Source: Edaphochlamys debaryana
Lineage: Eukaryota; Chlorophyta; Chlorophyceae; Chlamydomonadales
Assembly: GCA_016858145.1 (NCBI GenBank)
Contig: JAEHOE010000128.1
Coordinates: forward strand, 186,001-250,000
Direction of reading: 5' to 3'
Length of the DNA stretch: 64,000 nucleotides
The position numbers and the translations under genes are program-made. The notes below the pieces were generated by a model. It had not been told where the DNA came from. It made no database searches and saw nothing but the letters and a program-made list of their open reading frames with translations. This document shows, piece by piece, positions 34,605-46,699 of the stretch (its first letter is position 1; the number at the start of each line of letters is the position of its first letter).

Positions 34605-36833
34605 GGCGCGCGCGGCCGGGGGCAGGCAGGCAGGGCAGGGGGGGCTCAAGGGAAAGCAGACAGGAGGGCATGGGGCCGAGATAACGTTAGCTCCGGTGCA
34701 GGCTGGGCTTGGTTGTTGCGCCAGGGGTGCACTGGGGGCGGTGCCGGGCGGGGACTGGACCCCGGCGCTGACACCGCGGCCGTGAGCCCGGGCAGGAGGG
34801 GCTGCTCCGGCGGGGGGCGGGGCAGCTCGTGCGAAGGCCGCAGGGGTTGCGGGGCAGGGGGGCCTGCCGTCGGTCTGTTGCTTGGGGTCTGAGGGCGGCG
34901 AATGCTGTGGGCGACGCTGGTCGTCCGCTGGGGGTGCCGACACCAAGAGAGAGGTGCCGGCCGTTTTGCCCCCCTTCATGCCTTCGGTTCTGTGCTGAGT
35001 TGGGAGATGACACGGGCGTGTTAGGTGTACCACTACCTCTGGTGCGGGGGCTATCAGGTGTGGGGTGAGACTAGTGACGTCTTAGGTTGGCGGGGGAGGG
35101 CAGGGGCACGCACTGGGCACTGTCATGCAGTAGGAGAGCGGATCGAGTGTTTGGCAACCGTCAGGACGGGTTGCTACAGGGCGTATGGATGTATGTATGG
35201 TGATCAAGTATCCGACTGCTTTGGCCTGTAGTGGCGCTTGCGAGCGAGGGCAGCCTGGACTCCCCATTCGGTCGGTTCGTAAGTGCGTGTGTCGTCCGTT
35301 CTGTCGCATCCCCTAGCGCCCTCGGGTTAGCCGCACATTGCCTTGGCCCTGGGGTTATTATAGACAACGGGGCGTAGCGCTGCGGAGTGGTGGCGTTGCC
35401 TTGACCCCAGGGCAGCGCCCGAATGGCAGCTGCCGTAGCACCGCGCGACCCGTCCGACACCGCACGCATGCTTCTGGCGTACGACCGCATTCAACAACTG
35501 CGCTACAGTTCTTCGACGCGCATGCAGCTTGTATGCTAGGTTGCAACACGCGGGTCCGACCGGTGCACCGCATGTAACTCGCCCGTCACTGAATAGCCTG
35601 TATGCAAAGGCTATAAGCTTAGAAGTATGTTGGACCGGTAACTATCGCAAAAGCATTAGCGATTGCAGCTGAAGGAGCTCTTCGCGGTCGGCAGATTGAC
35701 AGCGGCGGTTGCTCCACGCGTGTTGCTCTCTCCCTTACATGCAACGCATGACATGTAAGCGCAAATAAGAGGTAGGCATGGGGGGCCATGCATGGTATGG
35801 GGAGAGTTCGCAGAGTTCGTGAGTGCACATCGCGCGGCTGGTCGGTGGACCGGGGCCCCGCCGGTTTCTGCACACCAAGCAGTGGGTCCTCAGCAGCGGG
35901 CCATGTGTGTGGCTATAGGGCTCCTCGCTTGCGCTATGCGATTCATGGTACGGTGTACGGCGGCCCCACGCACCCGGCGGCGTCAGGGCCCCCTGTCGTT
36001 CGCATTGGCCTACACCGCACGCTTGGCCCTTCACCGCATCACCAATCCTCTCTCATCTCACGAAGTGTCGAATCCCTCTCATACACGTTCCCCAGGTGAG
36101 CACGTGGCTCCGACAGGGCTGGGCTGCATCTACACCGGTCAACTGGCGTGACTCACCCCCCCGGCTAGTTGCACGTTGCATGGATTGACCCCCTGGGGCC
36201 TCGAGGGTGAGCTGCGGGTGGACGGGTTGCTTGGGGACTTGGCCTGTCTTGCGCGGGTCGGGGGCCCTGCGGCCCCCTTCGCCCTTCCCCCTTCCTGGCA
36301 GTCCTGGGTGTTGACCACAAGACTGAGGACCCCTATCCTTCGGGCTCTGGATCACACTCTGACCCCTTACATACTGCTGTCCTGGCTGCGAGGGCTGACC
36401 AGCAAGGCGCTTTGACCCAATCTGGTTCGGGCCTCACGGGCAACGCGGTTTCGGCCCTGCATCCTGCAGGTGCATTCGCCGGCCGGTCAGGCTGGTTTCG
36501 TGTCCGAACTGCGTTTGAGACGGCGGCCCCGCACGTGAACGCGGTGCAGCCGGCGGCCGCACAAGGTTCACAACTTAGCCTACGCCCCTCGCTTACGCCT
36601 GGACCGCCTGTGGGGCTTCGCCTACCCGGCCACGTGGATAGGAAGACGGTCAGTCAAGCAGGCCACGGCAGCTTGTGGGGGCGGCAAGGAGCCCACGCCC
36701 GCCCAGCAGATGCCCCCCCCACCAACGGAGGTTATTGGCACGGCTGGCTGGGCGCCCGCGTCCTGGAGGCCTTGCTTGAAGCGGGGCCCTGATGCCCCAC
36801 TGGTCCCGTTTCGCCCCGCATCCGCAGAGGCAA
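34605..36833. other. gene-poor intergenic region (2.2 kb)
   Basis: Lower-GC DNA without convincing coding or splice structure. It carries one copy of a short dispersed repeat (35359-35400) and two plus-strand TGTAA motifs (35573-35577 and 35754-35758), rather far from the ACX4-like stop. The last few hundred bases should include the promoter of the O-fucosyltransferase-like gene. Confidence 0.4.
35359..35400 (+). repeat. dispersed repeat, copy 1 (intergenic)
   Basis: TATAGACAACGGGG plus the next 28 nt matches 46082-46123 with only a few substitutions and no gap. The two copies lie 10.7 kb apart, one intergenic and one in a THO1 intron. Confidence 0.6.
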
Positions 36834-39800
36834 ATGGTGTCATGGCCGCAACATGCCGCGGCCCTGGCGCTGCTGTGCATGCTGTGGGTGCTTGCGTGCA
36901 ACACGCTGGCGGAGGCAGGCGCAGGGGACACCGGCGCCCAGGTGTGAAGCTGTACTAGGAATGTGGAGGGGGCAGCGCGACGCAAAAGCGCAAAGCACTG
37001 ACAACCGCTCGCCTGCCTTGGCCGCTGATGCATTGCTAACGTTCACCCAACCCGGCCGCATGCCGTACCCAAGGTGGTTCGTGCACCTGGCATGGCCAAG
37101 CGCATCCCCGTCCTGGAGGGGGGCTTCATCTACCCCATGCTGCCCTTCGGTGCGCCACGCTCCAGCCACGCCACAGGGGAAAGGTTCATCAGGGGGTCCT
37201 TGCGCCTTTCGCCCGTACGCGTTTGCATCAGGTGTTCCGCATGAGCCCAACGACACCGTCCCAACCTCGGGCTTGTGTCCCCCCCACCCGTCGCCCGCAG
37301 GCCCCGGCAACCAGCTGGTGGGGCTCCGCGAGGCGCTGGTGCTGGGCCGCCTGCTGCGCCGCACAGTCGTCATCCACCAGGCACGGCAGGGGCCACGGCA
37401 GGGGGCACGGCGCCGGGCTGAGCTTGTCAGCTCCCATCGCGCCTACCTCCAGGACGGCACGATCCCGAAGCAGCTGACTCAGCTGGGGCCATTGCAACTA
37501 CGCCCAGCTAGCTGAGCATGCGCTTACCGAGCTGAGTTGCGCTGATTCCCCTGTCCATCGCCTGCCCAGATCCTCCCCCTGCACTTCAAGGACGAGGCAG
37601 CCGAGGGCGGCCCAGGGGGCACCCGGCCCCTGGACTTTGACCAGGTGCGTGCGGCCGGGGGGGGGGGGCGGGGCGAGGGGAGGGCAACCATGCCGAGCCC
37701 TCACGTCACTCCCGGCCAGCACCACCGTCCCAGCGGACCCTTCGACCCCCTCGGCATGCGTCATGCGTGATGCATGCTCGCGCCGCTCGAGGCTCCCTGC
37801 CCTGGGCCTCCATCCCTCGCCGCACAGCTGTACGACTTCGACCGCCTCTCGAGGCAGCAGTCGGTGGCGACCCAGGAGGAGCTCCTGCGGGGGGGGTGGA
37901 GCGGGCGGCTGGACCTGGTGGGGTCCGTGGGCAAGCGCTTCTTGGGGGCGGACAACGTGAGCGGGGGGGGGGGGGCTTGGGTGCGCTTGCACGTGGGGGG
38001 TACCCGAGGGGCCGGGGAGGGGCATGTGATGGGAGTGGGGCAGGGGGATGCCCAAGCGAGGTGGTGGCGACGGGCTCTTGCGTCCCGCGGGCGGGCGGAG
38101 GGGCTCGCGCAGCAGCAGTAAGCAGCGGCACACCTCCACTGCTTGCTTGTCGGCACCAATCCGGACTCCCCCCGCCGACCCGCTCCACGTCCACGTAACG
38201 ACACGCCTGCCGGCTGCATGGTGCCGCGCCGCAGCTCGAGCGCTTCCGCAGGCTCAACGTGACGTGGGGCGAGGACACGCCCTTCGTCGACTTCCATGTC
38301 TTCAACTGCTCCAACGCCAGTCTCGGCCACATGGAGGCGCAGATGAGGCCGTACAAGTAAGAAGTGAGGGCGACGTGCTGCCCTGTTTCCCTGCTCGAAG
38401 TGTTTAGATAAGCGATGAGGCGAGGCCCCCTGACTAGCACATCACCTCGCGAAGTGTGGGGCTGAAACGTAGTGAGAGCCGGGTGCGAGCCTGCATGCCG
38501 TGCGGGCTGGTGGTGGAGAGGGGTTGAGTGCTCCACGGAGCCGGACTCGGACAGTGGACCCCCTGGGCGCCTGGGGGCCCCCGGGGGCCCAAGGGGCTCA
38601 GCCCTTTTACTGCCTTTGAGCAGCACCCCTTGCGGGGGGTCACGTCAGTGACTTACCAATGGCTTCGTCCCGGGCGGCGCGCGCGGGGACCAACGGGAGC
38701 CTTTGGGTCGAGGAACGAACCACTGGCTGGCGCAGCAGTCGTGGCTGGCCTTTGAGTGAAGGGCTCTGACCGCTTGGGCCGGGAGACCAGCCTTGTCTCT
38801 CCCTGCCAGCCCAGCCCAGGCAGCCCAGCCCGAGGTCCCGGGTCCTAGCACTAGCACACACCTAGCACTAGAGAAAGTACGGCGTGGATGGTCTGCACCC
38901 CGGGGGGAAGGGGGGGTTTCGCGGGGTCCAGCTCGTATAGGGCCGTGCCGTTTGACCTTACCTGTTGCTTACCCACGGGCGCCATGCCGCTGCGCACTCA
39001 CTCTCCTCCCCGCAGGTATGCAGGGTTCGCGCTGTACCAGACCGCGGTCCCCGACACGGGCGCCGCCCGCTTCAGGCTGAAGGAGACGGGCCACCTGTGC
39101 CACGACCTCTACCTGCAGGCAGGCCGGAGGGGCGCACACGGGTGCCGCCAGGGAGCGCACTAACCAACGTAGGGAGGGCGTGCATGGCGTGGCGTCCAAC
39201 CCTTGACACAATTCGCAGGTGTCGATGACTCTGGTGAGGAGCCCCCACATCCTCAACATTGCCAAGCGCTTCCGGGAGCAGCGCCTGGGCGGGGCCAACG
39301 CGCCGTACTTGGCGGTGCACGTGCGGCCGTATGAAGACATCTGTGAGAGCGGACTGGAGACCTTGCTAGGAAAATGCCGCAAGCCTAGCAACCCCGAACT
39401 GGACGCTGAAAGCGGGCCATGGCGTTCCTACGTCATAACATTCAGGCTGTTGCGGCTGATGGGTGCCGATAGGAACAGGGGGGCAAACCGGGCCCCCTGG
39501 CTAGACCCCTGGCTGGGCATTGCACGGCTGGGGGGCTGCCTGGCCATGTACTGCCGTGGCCAACTTAACACCCGATGAGTCACGTGCATGGTTCATCCCG
39601 TGTGCCAACATACAGGCTTTGACGTGTGGACACAGGTGAGTCATGTACCCTCTGGAAAGCTGGGAAGGGCTGCGTGGCTGAGCTACGTTGGGCGGAGCAT
39701 ATATATGTCTGTGCATGCCAGCATTAGAGCTGCTGGAGCCTGTCGTACCCTGACAGTCTGCCAACATGCCGTACAGGAGCCCTTCAACTCCACTCGAGCC

Positions 39801-40606
39801 GACGAGGTCTGCAAGAACGGAAACCTGTACCGCGTGTTCCAAAACCAGACGTTGGTCTACATGCGGACGCTGGAGAGACGTGTGAAGACCTCGGGAGCAG
39901 GCCGCCCCAGGCTCTTCGTCATGACGCACCCCGTCTTGCGCCCCGTGGTCACCAAGCTGTACCAACAGGTGGACCTGCACCCGGTCTACTGCGACATGCC
40001 CGACCTGGAGGCAGCGGTGGGGCACAGGTGCGTGGCCGGCCCACCTGCTCACCACCAGTACGGCCGCACATGCGCGGGCGGGGCGCAAGGCATCCGGTCC
40101 GCCCGCCGAGCGATGCGGCTTGGTGGCAGATCTGCCCATGCTGCACTGACCCGCTCCCCTGTCCCTGCCCCTTGCTCTCCCGCCGCTCTCCCGCTCCGCC
40201 CGCAGGTCCCTCTCTCTGCTGGGGGTGCTGGAGGAGGAGGTCGCCTCCCAGGCAGACTTCTTCCTTGGCAGCCACGTCAGCAGCATGACAGCTACCGTGC
40301 TGCAGGTGCGCCAGGGTATGGCGGGACCAGATACGCCTGAGTAAGGCGTGCATGCATCCCATGGCATAGTTCCCACTGAGGACTTGCTGCCACCATTCCC
40401 CGCGGTGGCGGGGCCCCTGGCAGGATCGGTTTGCTCGGGGCAAGTCACCCAACAGCACGTCTGTCTTTGTGGACACCCTGAGCGCCCCCGTCAAGAGGAA
40501 GGACCCAAGGGAGGCGCCGAGGAGACCGAGGAGAGCGCCGACGAGGTCCCCACGGAAGGCACCGCGAAAGGCACCGCGGAGAGCGCCCCGGAACGCGCTC
40601 AGGTAG
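36834..40606 (+). CDS. O-fucosyltransferase-like secretory-pathway protein
   Basis: Predicted 496 aa from 12 exons: 36834-36941, 37074-37149, 37301-37380, 37570-37644, 37828-37956, 38235-38356, 39016-39118, 39219-39462, 39616-39635, 39777-40027, 40206-40305, 40424-40606. O-fucosyltransferases transfer fucose from GDP-fucose to proteins or glycans in the secretory pathway. The start (AALALLCMLWVLACNTLAEA) is a signal peptide or anchor. GPGNQLVGLREALVLGRLLR (about 62) matches the family's GG-x-x-NQ helix. YLAVHVRPYED (about 261) gives the HxR motif that binds GDP-sugar. FFLGSHVSSMTATV (about 421) fits the C-terminal Ser motif. The end is Arg/Pro/Lys-rich. Introns after 37380 and 39118 need GC donors. 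Exon 9 is only 20 nt, and the end of exon 8 is inferred from phase. The acceptor is unknown. Confidence 0.72.
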
Positions 40607-41939
40607 CACTGAGTAGCACTGAGTCGTTGCTAGATGGCCCCCTTGCTGCTGGGGGCTGGGAGTCGAGCCCCCAGACCACGTGTTGGATCCACCTAGGGAT
40701 ACGGCAGAGCTCCTCAGTGGGGGTGGATGCCCCGTGGGGGAAGGATGAGAGCTGGCATGTGATAATAAGTATCACCCCAGCGTGGTGGGAGTGCAGGGGT
40801 GGGTGCGAGCACGTGTGTCATGCATGGCTTTTAGGGTAACTGGAGGGTAGCAAGTACATGTGTCTGGGACGCTGGTGGCTAAGCTTCCTCTGAGTTTGAC
40901 CTTTGACAACTGTGACGCGACGGGGTTAGAAGAGAAGGAGGGCAGGAGGCCTGGTCACACACAGGGTGTGGGGCGAACCGAGGGGCGGCGGCTAAGGGCG
41001 GGTGCTTGGTGGGAGGCAAGCGGAAGCCGGAAGAGGCGGGGCGCGCCGATGCCGAGGGCGATGCTGGCGGCGGGGCCAAGCGTGCGGCCGCCGAGGGCCT
41101 GGGGTGGGAGCCCGGGACGGAGGCTGAACACTCGGGGGGGCTGCTGGTGCGGCGAGGCGTGCGGCTGTCGGTCACGCTGCGCCGCCTCTGCCCCGACATC
41201 GTGCTGTGCTGTGCGAGGCGCTGTCGGGAGAGGAAGAGCAGCTCATGAGAGCCCCCGGGGCCCGGGCCTGCTGCGCCCCCGCCACCCGCAAGTTGTTGTT
41301 ACACGGACAAGAGCATCAGCCGTGAACTCCCATACGGGCCGTGGGCCAAAGGGACGTGTGTTCAGTGACGCAGGAACGAATCAAGCTATGATGAGTGGGC
41401 CTCCAAACGCCTCTCCCAGACCTCACGCAAGCCACGGGCCAGTGGATCGGGAGGGCCCGCGAGGGCGAGAAGCAACTGATCTCGCGGTGGACACGCACAC
41501 GATTTGCGGAGAGGGAGGGAGAGCGAGTAGCCGGGGGTGACGAGTCCTCGCGTGCGCCAGCGCGCGTGACACGACGGTCAAAGGCGCCAATGGACCTGGC
41601 CGCAATGCCTAAACGCGCCGGTGCAATGGCGGACTCCTCTAGGACCTTGGGAACAGCAGCCCGAGGGCTCCGTGTGGAACTCCGGGGACAACAGGGACTG
41701 GGAACAACACCCTCTGAGCGGGTCGCTCCGGGGGGCGGCGGGGCTGAGCCGGCTGTGTTTCGGCACGCGTGTCAATGCGCCATGGTCGCGGGCTTGAACA
41801 GGAGCTCTCAGCCTATTACACAACATAACTCCAGCTTTCTCCTGCCTGTGACAACACTCAGACATGCATTCGCCTTGTCTCAGAGCCTAGGTGGTGCTGA
41901 AAGGATTTCGCTCGGCAGGCTTGGCCTTGACCCGACACC
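40607..41939. other. intergenic region with a pseudogene fragment
   Basis: 1.3 kb between the O-fucosyltransferase-like stop and the THO1 start. It holds the AlkB-like fragment (40936-41290). The rest is presumably 3' UTR and the THO1 promoter. An open frame at 41395-41943 has no recognisable content and runs into the THO1 start codon in another frame. Confidence 0.4.
40936..41290 (+). pseudogene. truncated copy of the AlkB-like gene 3' end
   Basis: The segment closely matches 14890-15252 of the minus-strand AlkB-like gene in inverted orientation, covering the end of its last exon and the start of its 3' flank. The frame of the parent is kept through GGGAKRAAAEGLG and RRGVRLSVTLRRLCPDIVL, with a 27-nt in-frame deletion between them. 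An indel after LC then replaces the normal end with a short new tail. All upstream exons, including both iron-ligand motifs, are missing, so it cannot make an active dioxygenase. Whether it is transcribed is unknown. Confidence 0.8.
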
Positions 41940-44900
41940 ATGACAATAGCTGACGAGTATATCTCCGAGAAGTCTCGGATAGAGGTCAGCAGGCAGTGCA
42001 GCGCGCTGGCGACGAAGTACTGTGCATCTGCAGCTGCACAGGCTCACGGTGGTCTGTCCTTGTCCTCAGAATACCATCCTCGAGGCGATCAACACATCAC
42101 TAGACCCGGTTACTGCGTCCCGCAAGGCGCTGAAGGGAGCCTTTCCGGCGGCAACCTTCGTCGACAAGGTCTGCTCTTGCTGTTCCGTTTGCCTCTTCCG
42201 TATACAGGGTTGCTGATCAGGCTCATGTGGTGCTGCAGGAGGACGGCACGTTAAGCGTGCAGAACCTGGATGCCGCGCAGCGCCAGAGCCTCGAGGATGC
42301 TCTGTTTGAGCTAAACCTCACTCTAGCGGACGAGGCGGTGGCGAGGGGACTCCCCCTGATGCAGTTCCTGCACGCCAACGCTGCACATGCGGACATCAAG
42401 TCCATCCCCAGGTGGGCATCCCCTCTGCGCGGGAGGGGTGGTGCCTGCGAGCGTCACGTCAGACTGAGCGGCCGGTGCGGGGCTCGGCAAGGCATTCACC
42501 GGTGGCCTCATCGGCACAGGGTGCTCCCCGGGGCCACTCTGGGGCGTGGGGGACTGGGGGCTGGGGAACTGAGGGTGTGTCACGGTCACGGGTGGCCCAG
42601 ATAACGGTGCACTGCCGTCCCCCGCCCCCGACGGCCCGTCCCGCCCATGGCCACCCTCGCTCCCGCAGGTTCCTGCAGGTGTGCCTGGAGCTGGCTCGGC
42701 CGCTGCTGGCGGAGCCGCTGCGGGACGCGGAGAAGGCGGGGGGCCGGCGCCGGCTGCTGGACTACGGTGGGGGCCAAGGGGGAACGGGACAGGGGCGTGT
42801 GTCGTGGTGCGATTGGTAGTACCCAGGAGGGGGGAATCAGCAGCAGAAATCCGTGCAAGCGTGCGGTGCAGTGTGCGTGTGGCTGTATCAGTGGGAAGGG
42901 GGTCGGTTTAAAGGCGACATCGGCGGCTGGATAGGGGCCTTGGAGGGCACGGTGAGAGGGGTCGCCGGAGGTCCGGAGTTTGTGCAGCGGCGTTGCGTTT
43001 TCAGGGCGCATCGCGCCGTTTTCAGGGCGCATCGCAGAGCCGCAGGGGGAAGCGAGTGTTGGGGGATAGGCGCGTGGTCGTGGTCCTGCGGGGTGCGGGG
43101 GTTGAGGGCGTGGGTGGGGGCGCATGGGTTTGGGGCCCAGATGGGGCTTCGTAGGGCGCGGCTGTGCCGCAGCGCACGAGGCCACCGACGCCCACACCTG
43201 CCCTCGGCCTCGGTCGGGCTGGCAACCCCACCCCTTCCTCACTCTCCCCGACCGGTCTCGCCGCCCTCCAGAGGGCTGGGCCCGGCTGTTCGAGGGGCTG
43301 ATGGAGGTGGGCACCATCGCCGACTGCGCCGAGCTGTTCCGGCTCATGGAGGGCACGGGCCCGGGCGCCGCGGGCCCCGGGGGCCTGGGCTGGTCCCGCG
43401 TGTTCTGCTCCGACGACTTCCGCCGCGAGCAGGGCGCCAAGCTGGCGCTGCTGCGGATCAGCAACATGCTCTTCAGGCGCCTGTCCAAGGTGTGTGTGGG
43501 GGGACGGGAGGGGGCGGGGGCGGGAGGGGGCGAGGGGGTTGGGGCGGGAGGGGCAGGCAGGAGGGGGGATGGGCCAAGGCCGGCCGGGCCAGGGCGCACA
43601 GCATCACGCGGTGCCACGCGGTTTGGGGCGTAGCAGAGGCGTAATGTCCTGGCCCCCCCCCTGCCCCCCCCAGGCCTACGACGTGCGGCTGTGCGGGCAG
43701 CTGCTCATCTTCATCTCCCGCTGCTACGAGCTGAACGACAAGTCGGGGCTCAACGTGCAGGTGGGGGGGCAGGGGGCGGGGTGGAAGGTGCTGAGGGGGC
43801 CGTTGCCCAGGGCCCTTGCTGGGGGGCGCTGGGGGCGCTGTGACAACTGCTCTGCCCCGTGGGCGTGACCCGGCCGCCCGCCCCGCTCCGGCACACCGTC
43901 CAGCCCATGTGCCCACCCCCGCTTCTCCCTCCCCCCCCAGGGTGCGCTCAACACGGGTCTGGCCCTGCCCGTGGACGAGGTGGAGGCGGGGGCGGTGGAC
44001 TCCATCGGGGAGCAGATCGACCGCCGCCTGTACGGCTGCTTCTGGGGGCTGCAGGCCATATTCCAGGTGAGGAAGGGAGAGCGGCGGGCGAGAGGGGTTA
44101 CAGGCAGGGGTGGAGCGGGGAGGAGCCGAGGCGAAGGGGCATGGGGAACGCGGAATAGGACCCCTTCTCCTCCGCAGCTCCCCTATCAGCCCTCTTCACA
44201 GGACCCCCTGGCCTCCCTCGTGCTTTCGGGCGAGGCGACGCGACCCCGCTCAGCACCAAACACCCTCCCCTGTCCCCCCTTCGCGCCCCTCCTCCCCTCC
44301 CCCCCGCCCCCCTCCCCCCCCAGAACCCCGCCCAGGTGCTGCAGGAGCCCGTGTACCGCAAGGTGCTGGCCGACATGGGCAGTGTGCTGGCGGAGTTCGG
44401 GGCCATCAAGAACCCCGTGGCGGCCACCGGGCCATGGGTGGCGCAGCGGGGGCAGGGGCAGGGGGGGCAGGGGGCCATGGAGGTGGACGGCGGGGGCGTG
44501 GTGGCGGCCGTGGAGGCGGACGCGGGCAGCGGCGCGGGCGCGCGCTACCTGACCAGCAGCAAGCTGTTCGGGCTGCAGCTGAGGGACTGCACCTTCAGGT
44601 GTGTGTGTGTGGGGGGGGGGCTGGTGGGGGGGTGGGCGTGGGTAGATGCTGGGGGTTTGGGGGGTTGGGCGCACGAGGCCGAAGACCGCGTGGGGCATCC
44701 CCTTGCCTTCCCGGCCTCCCCGCGCCCTCCAGCCCTCTGAACGACTGTCCTGCTGCCCCCCCCCCCAGGCGGCACTTCCTGCTCCAGTGCCTGGCGCTGC
44801 TGCAGTACATTGAGCAGCCCTCCAAGCTGGACAAGAGCGCGGTGGGGCCCAAGCCTGAGGGGCTGGAGGCGCTGAGGAACAAGGTGGGGCGGGGGTGGTG

Positions 44901-46699
44901 GAGAAGGGGGGTTAGAGGTGGGAGGGGCTAGGGGGGGAAGCGAGCGTATGGGGGGGGGGCAACAACGGGCGGGGATGGGGCTGTCGCACTATCCGTTCCT
45001 CGCCCTTGATCTTACCCTTCAACCTACTCTGTCTGTTTCCCTTCGCATTCCCCCCCAAACCCCCAATCCCCCTCCCCCCAGCTCTACACGGCGCTGGCTG
45101 AGACCAAGGACCACGGCCCCGAGGTGGCGGCGGCAGTGCGGGCGGTGCTGGCCTCTGAGGCGCACTGGGTGGCCTGGAAGCACGGCACGCAGCCGCCGGG
45201 GGGGCTGGGGGGCCCGCTGCCGCAGGCGCCGGCGGCGGGGGCAGCGGCCGCGGGCGGTGCCGCCCCCGCCTCCGCTGCGGCCGCCGGCAGCGAGCTGTGC
45301 CGGGACTTCTCCCGCCCGCCCGCACCGCCGCTGCGGGAGGCGGCGTCCACCTCAGCGGGGGTGAGCACCGGGGGCGTGGGGGGTGGGAAGAGGGAAAGGG
45401 CGGTTGGCGGTCAGGGGCATGCATGGAGAGGCACTGATACTGCATCCTCTGATCCCCCTCCTGCCCTTGCCTCCCCTCCCCCCCGCCTCCCAGGACGGCC
45501 CGCCCAACAAGCGGCGCCGCGGGGCCGCGGGGCGCAGCGCGGGCGGTGCGGGGGCCGGGGGGGCCGCGGGGCGGTACGCGGTGTCCCGGGGCGTGGCCCC
45601 CCTGCCCGACTCCCTGGCGGGGCTGCGGGTGGGCGAGCGGCGCATCAAGGCGCGGGACGTCATGGGCGAGGAGACCGTGGTGCCCATGCTTCCCAGCGCG
45701 GAGGTGGGTGGAGGGGGGGGGCTGGAGGGGATGTACCTTTGTATGGTCTGGAGCGCGGCGGGAGGCCCGCCCGTGCCGGGAGCCTGGGGTGGGGCGTGGC
45801 CTTGTCCGCTGTGCTGTGCGCCGGGGCACTCGGCTCCGGTCCGCCATCGCCCGCACCCCCAGCCCCAGCACGTGCCCCCCCCCCTGCCCCCCCCCCCCCA
45901 GGAGCTGCTGGTCCCCATCCTGGAGGACCTGGACCCGGACAACGACGTGGAGGCGCCCTACCGCCGAGTGAGGGACACGGCCTTCGCGTGGAGGCGCATG
46001 CGCACACTGGCCAGGAACTGCCTCGAGGTGGGGGGGCGAGGGGAAGGAGGGGGGGGAGGGCCGGGGCCAGGCGACGGCCGGTATAGACAACGGGGTGTAG
46101 TGCCGCGGTGTGTTGGCGTCGCACTTCGTAGGCCAGGGGGCCTGACGGCTCGTGAAGGGACTCGTCGGCGGTCAACCTCTGCAGGAGGTGGATACCGCGA
46201 TGAGGGGGGAATGGTGGTCGGATGCGTTATCCGGTGTCTGCTTCCTAGCCCATACAGGCCCGCACCATGTACACTTGAAACCAGCTTCCCCCTCACAGCG
46301 CTATCCTTGCCCCGTGGGTAGCCTCCCCTCCACAAACCCCTCTCTCACACACCCCGCCCTCCCTTTCCCCTGCCCCCCTGCTCCTCCCCTCCTCCCCTCC
46401 CCCTCCCCCGCCCCCAGCACTACAAGAAGGGCGACGACCTGGAGGACAGCGTGCTGGACATGCACCCGGCCCTGCGCGACCGCATCGCGGCCAGGCAGCG
46501 GGAGCGGGAGGCGGAGCTGGCGGCGGCGGCGGCGGCAGAGGCGGCGGAGGCGGGCGAGGTGCTGCCGGACGCGCCGGGGCAGGGCGGCAAGGGCTCGGAG
46601 GAGGGCGAGGCCAAGGCCGAGGAGGGCGAGGCAGAGCCCAGCCCCAACAAGCCCAGCCCCAGGAAGGCGGGCAAGGCCGTCAAGCAGGAAGGCAGCTGA
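41940..46699 (+). CDS. THO1: THO complex subunit 1 (HPR1/THOC1)
   Basis: Predicted about 710 aa from 13 exons: 41940-41984, 42070-42168, 42239-42411, 42669-42766, 43272-43489, 43674-43760, 43941-44066, 44324-44598, 44769-44883, 45082-45360, 45494-45703, 45902-46027, 46418-46699. THO couples transcription with mRNA packaging and export in the nucleus. Family hallmarks appear in order: LALLRISNMLFRRLSKAYDV, LNDKSGLNVQGALNTG, LYGCFWGLQAIFQNPAQV, ARYLTSSKLFGLQLRDCTFR and RRHFLLQCLALLQYIEQPSK, then HWVAWKHG. An alanine-rich linker, a basic PPNKRRRG motif and a charged Glu/Ala/Lys-rich tail follow. The exon 3 start is ambiguous: 42221 would add six residues in the same frame. Intron 46028-46417 carries a dispersed repeat. 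Confidence 0.88.
46082..46123 (+). repeat. dispersed repeat, copy 2 (within THO1 last intron)
   Basis: Matches 35359-35400 over about 42 nt with a few substitutions, starting TATAGACAACGGGG. The 390-bp host intron keeps normal G-run and C-run ends, while its middle has a different base composition, which fits insertion. Confidence 0.6.

Noticed and set aside
36412..36792. 126-codon plus-strand frame upstream of the O-fucosyltransferase-like gene
   Set aside because: No domain, no repeat match and no phase-compatible splice into the downstream gene.
40936..41290. a second functional AlkB-like gene
   Set aside because: Only the last part of the final exon is present. The iron-ligand exons and start are missing, so it is listed as a pseudogene fragment.
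41395..41943. 182-codon plus-strand frame just before THO1
   Set aside because: Ends at the THO1 start codon in a different frame, no recognisable content, likely promoter and 5' UTR.
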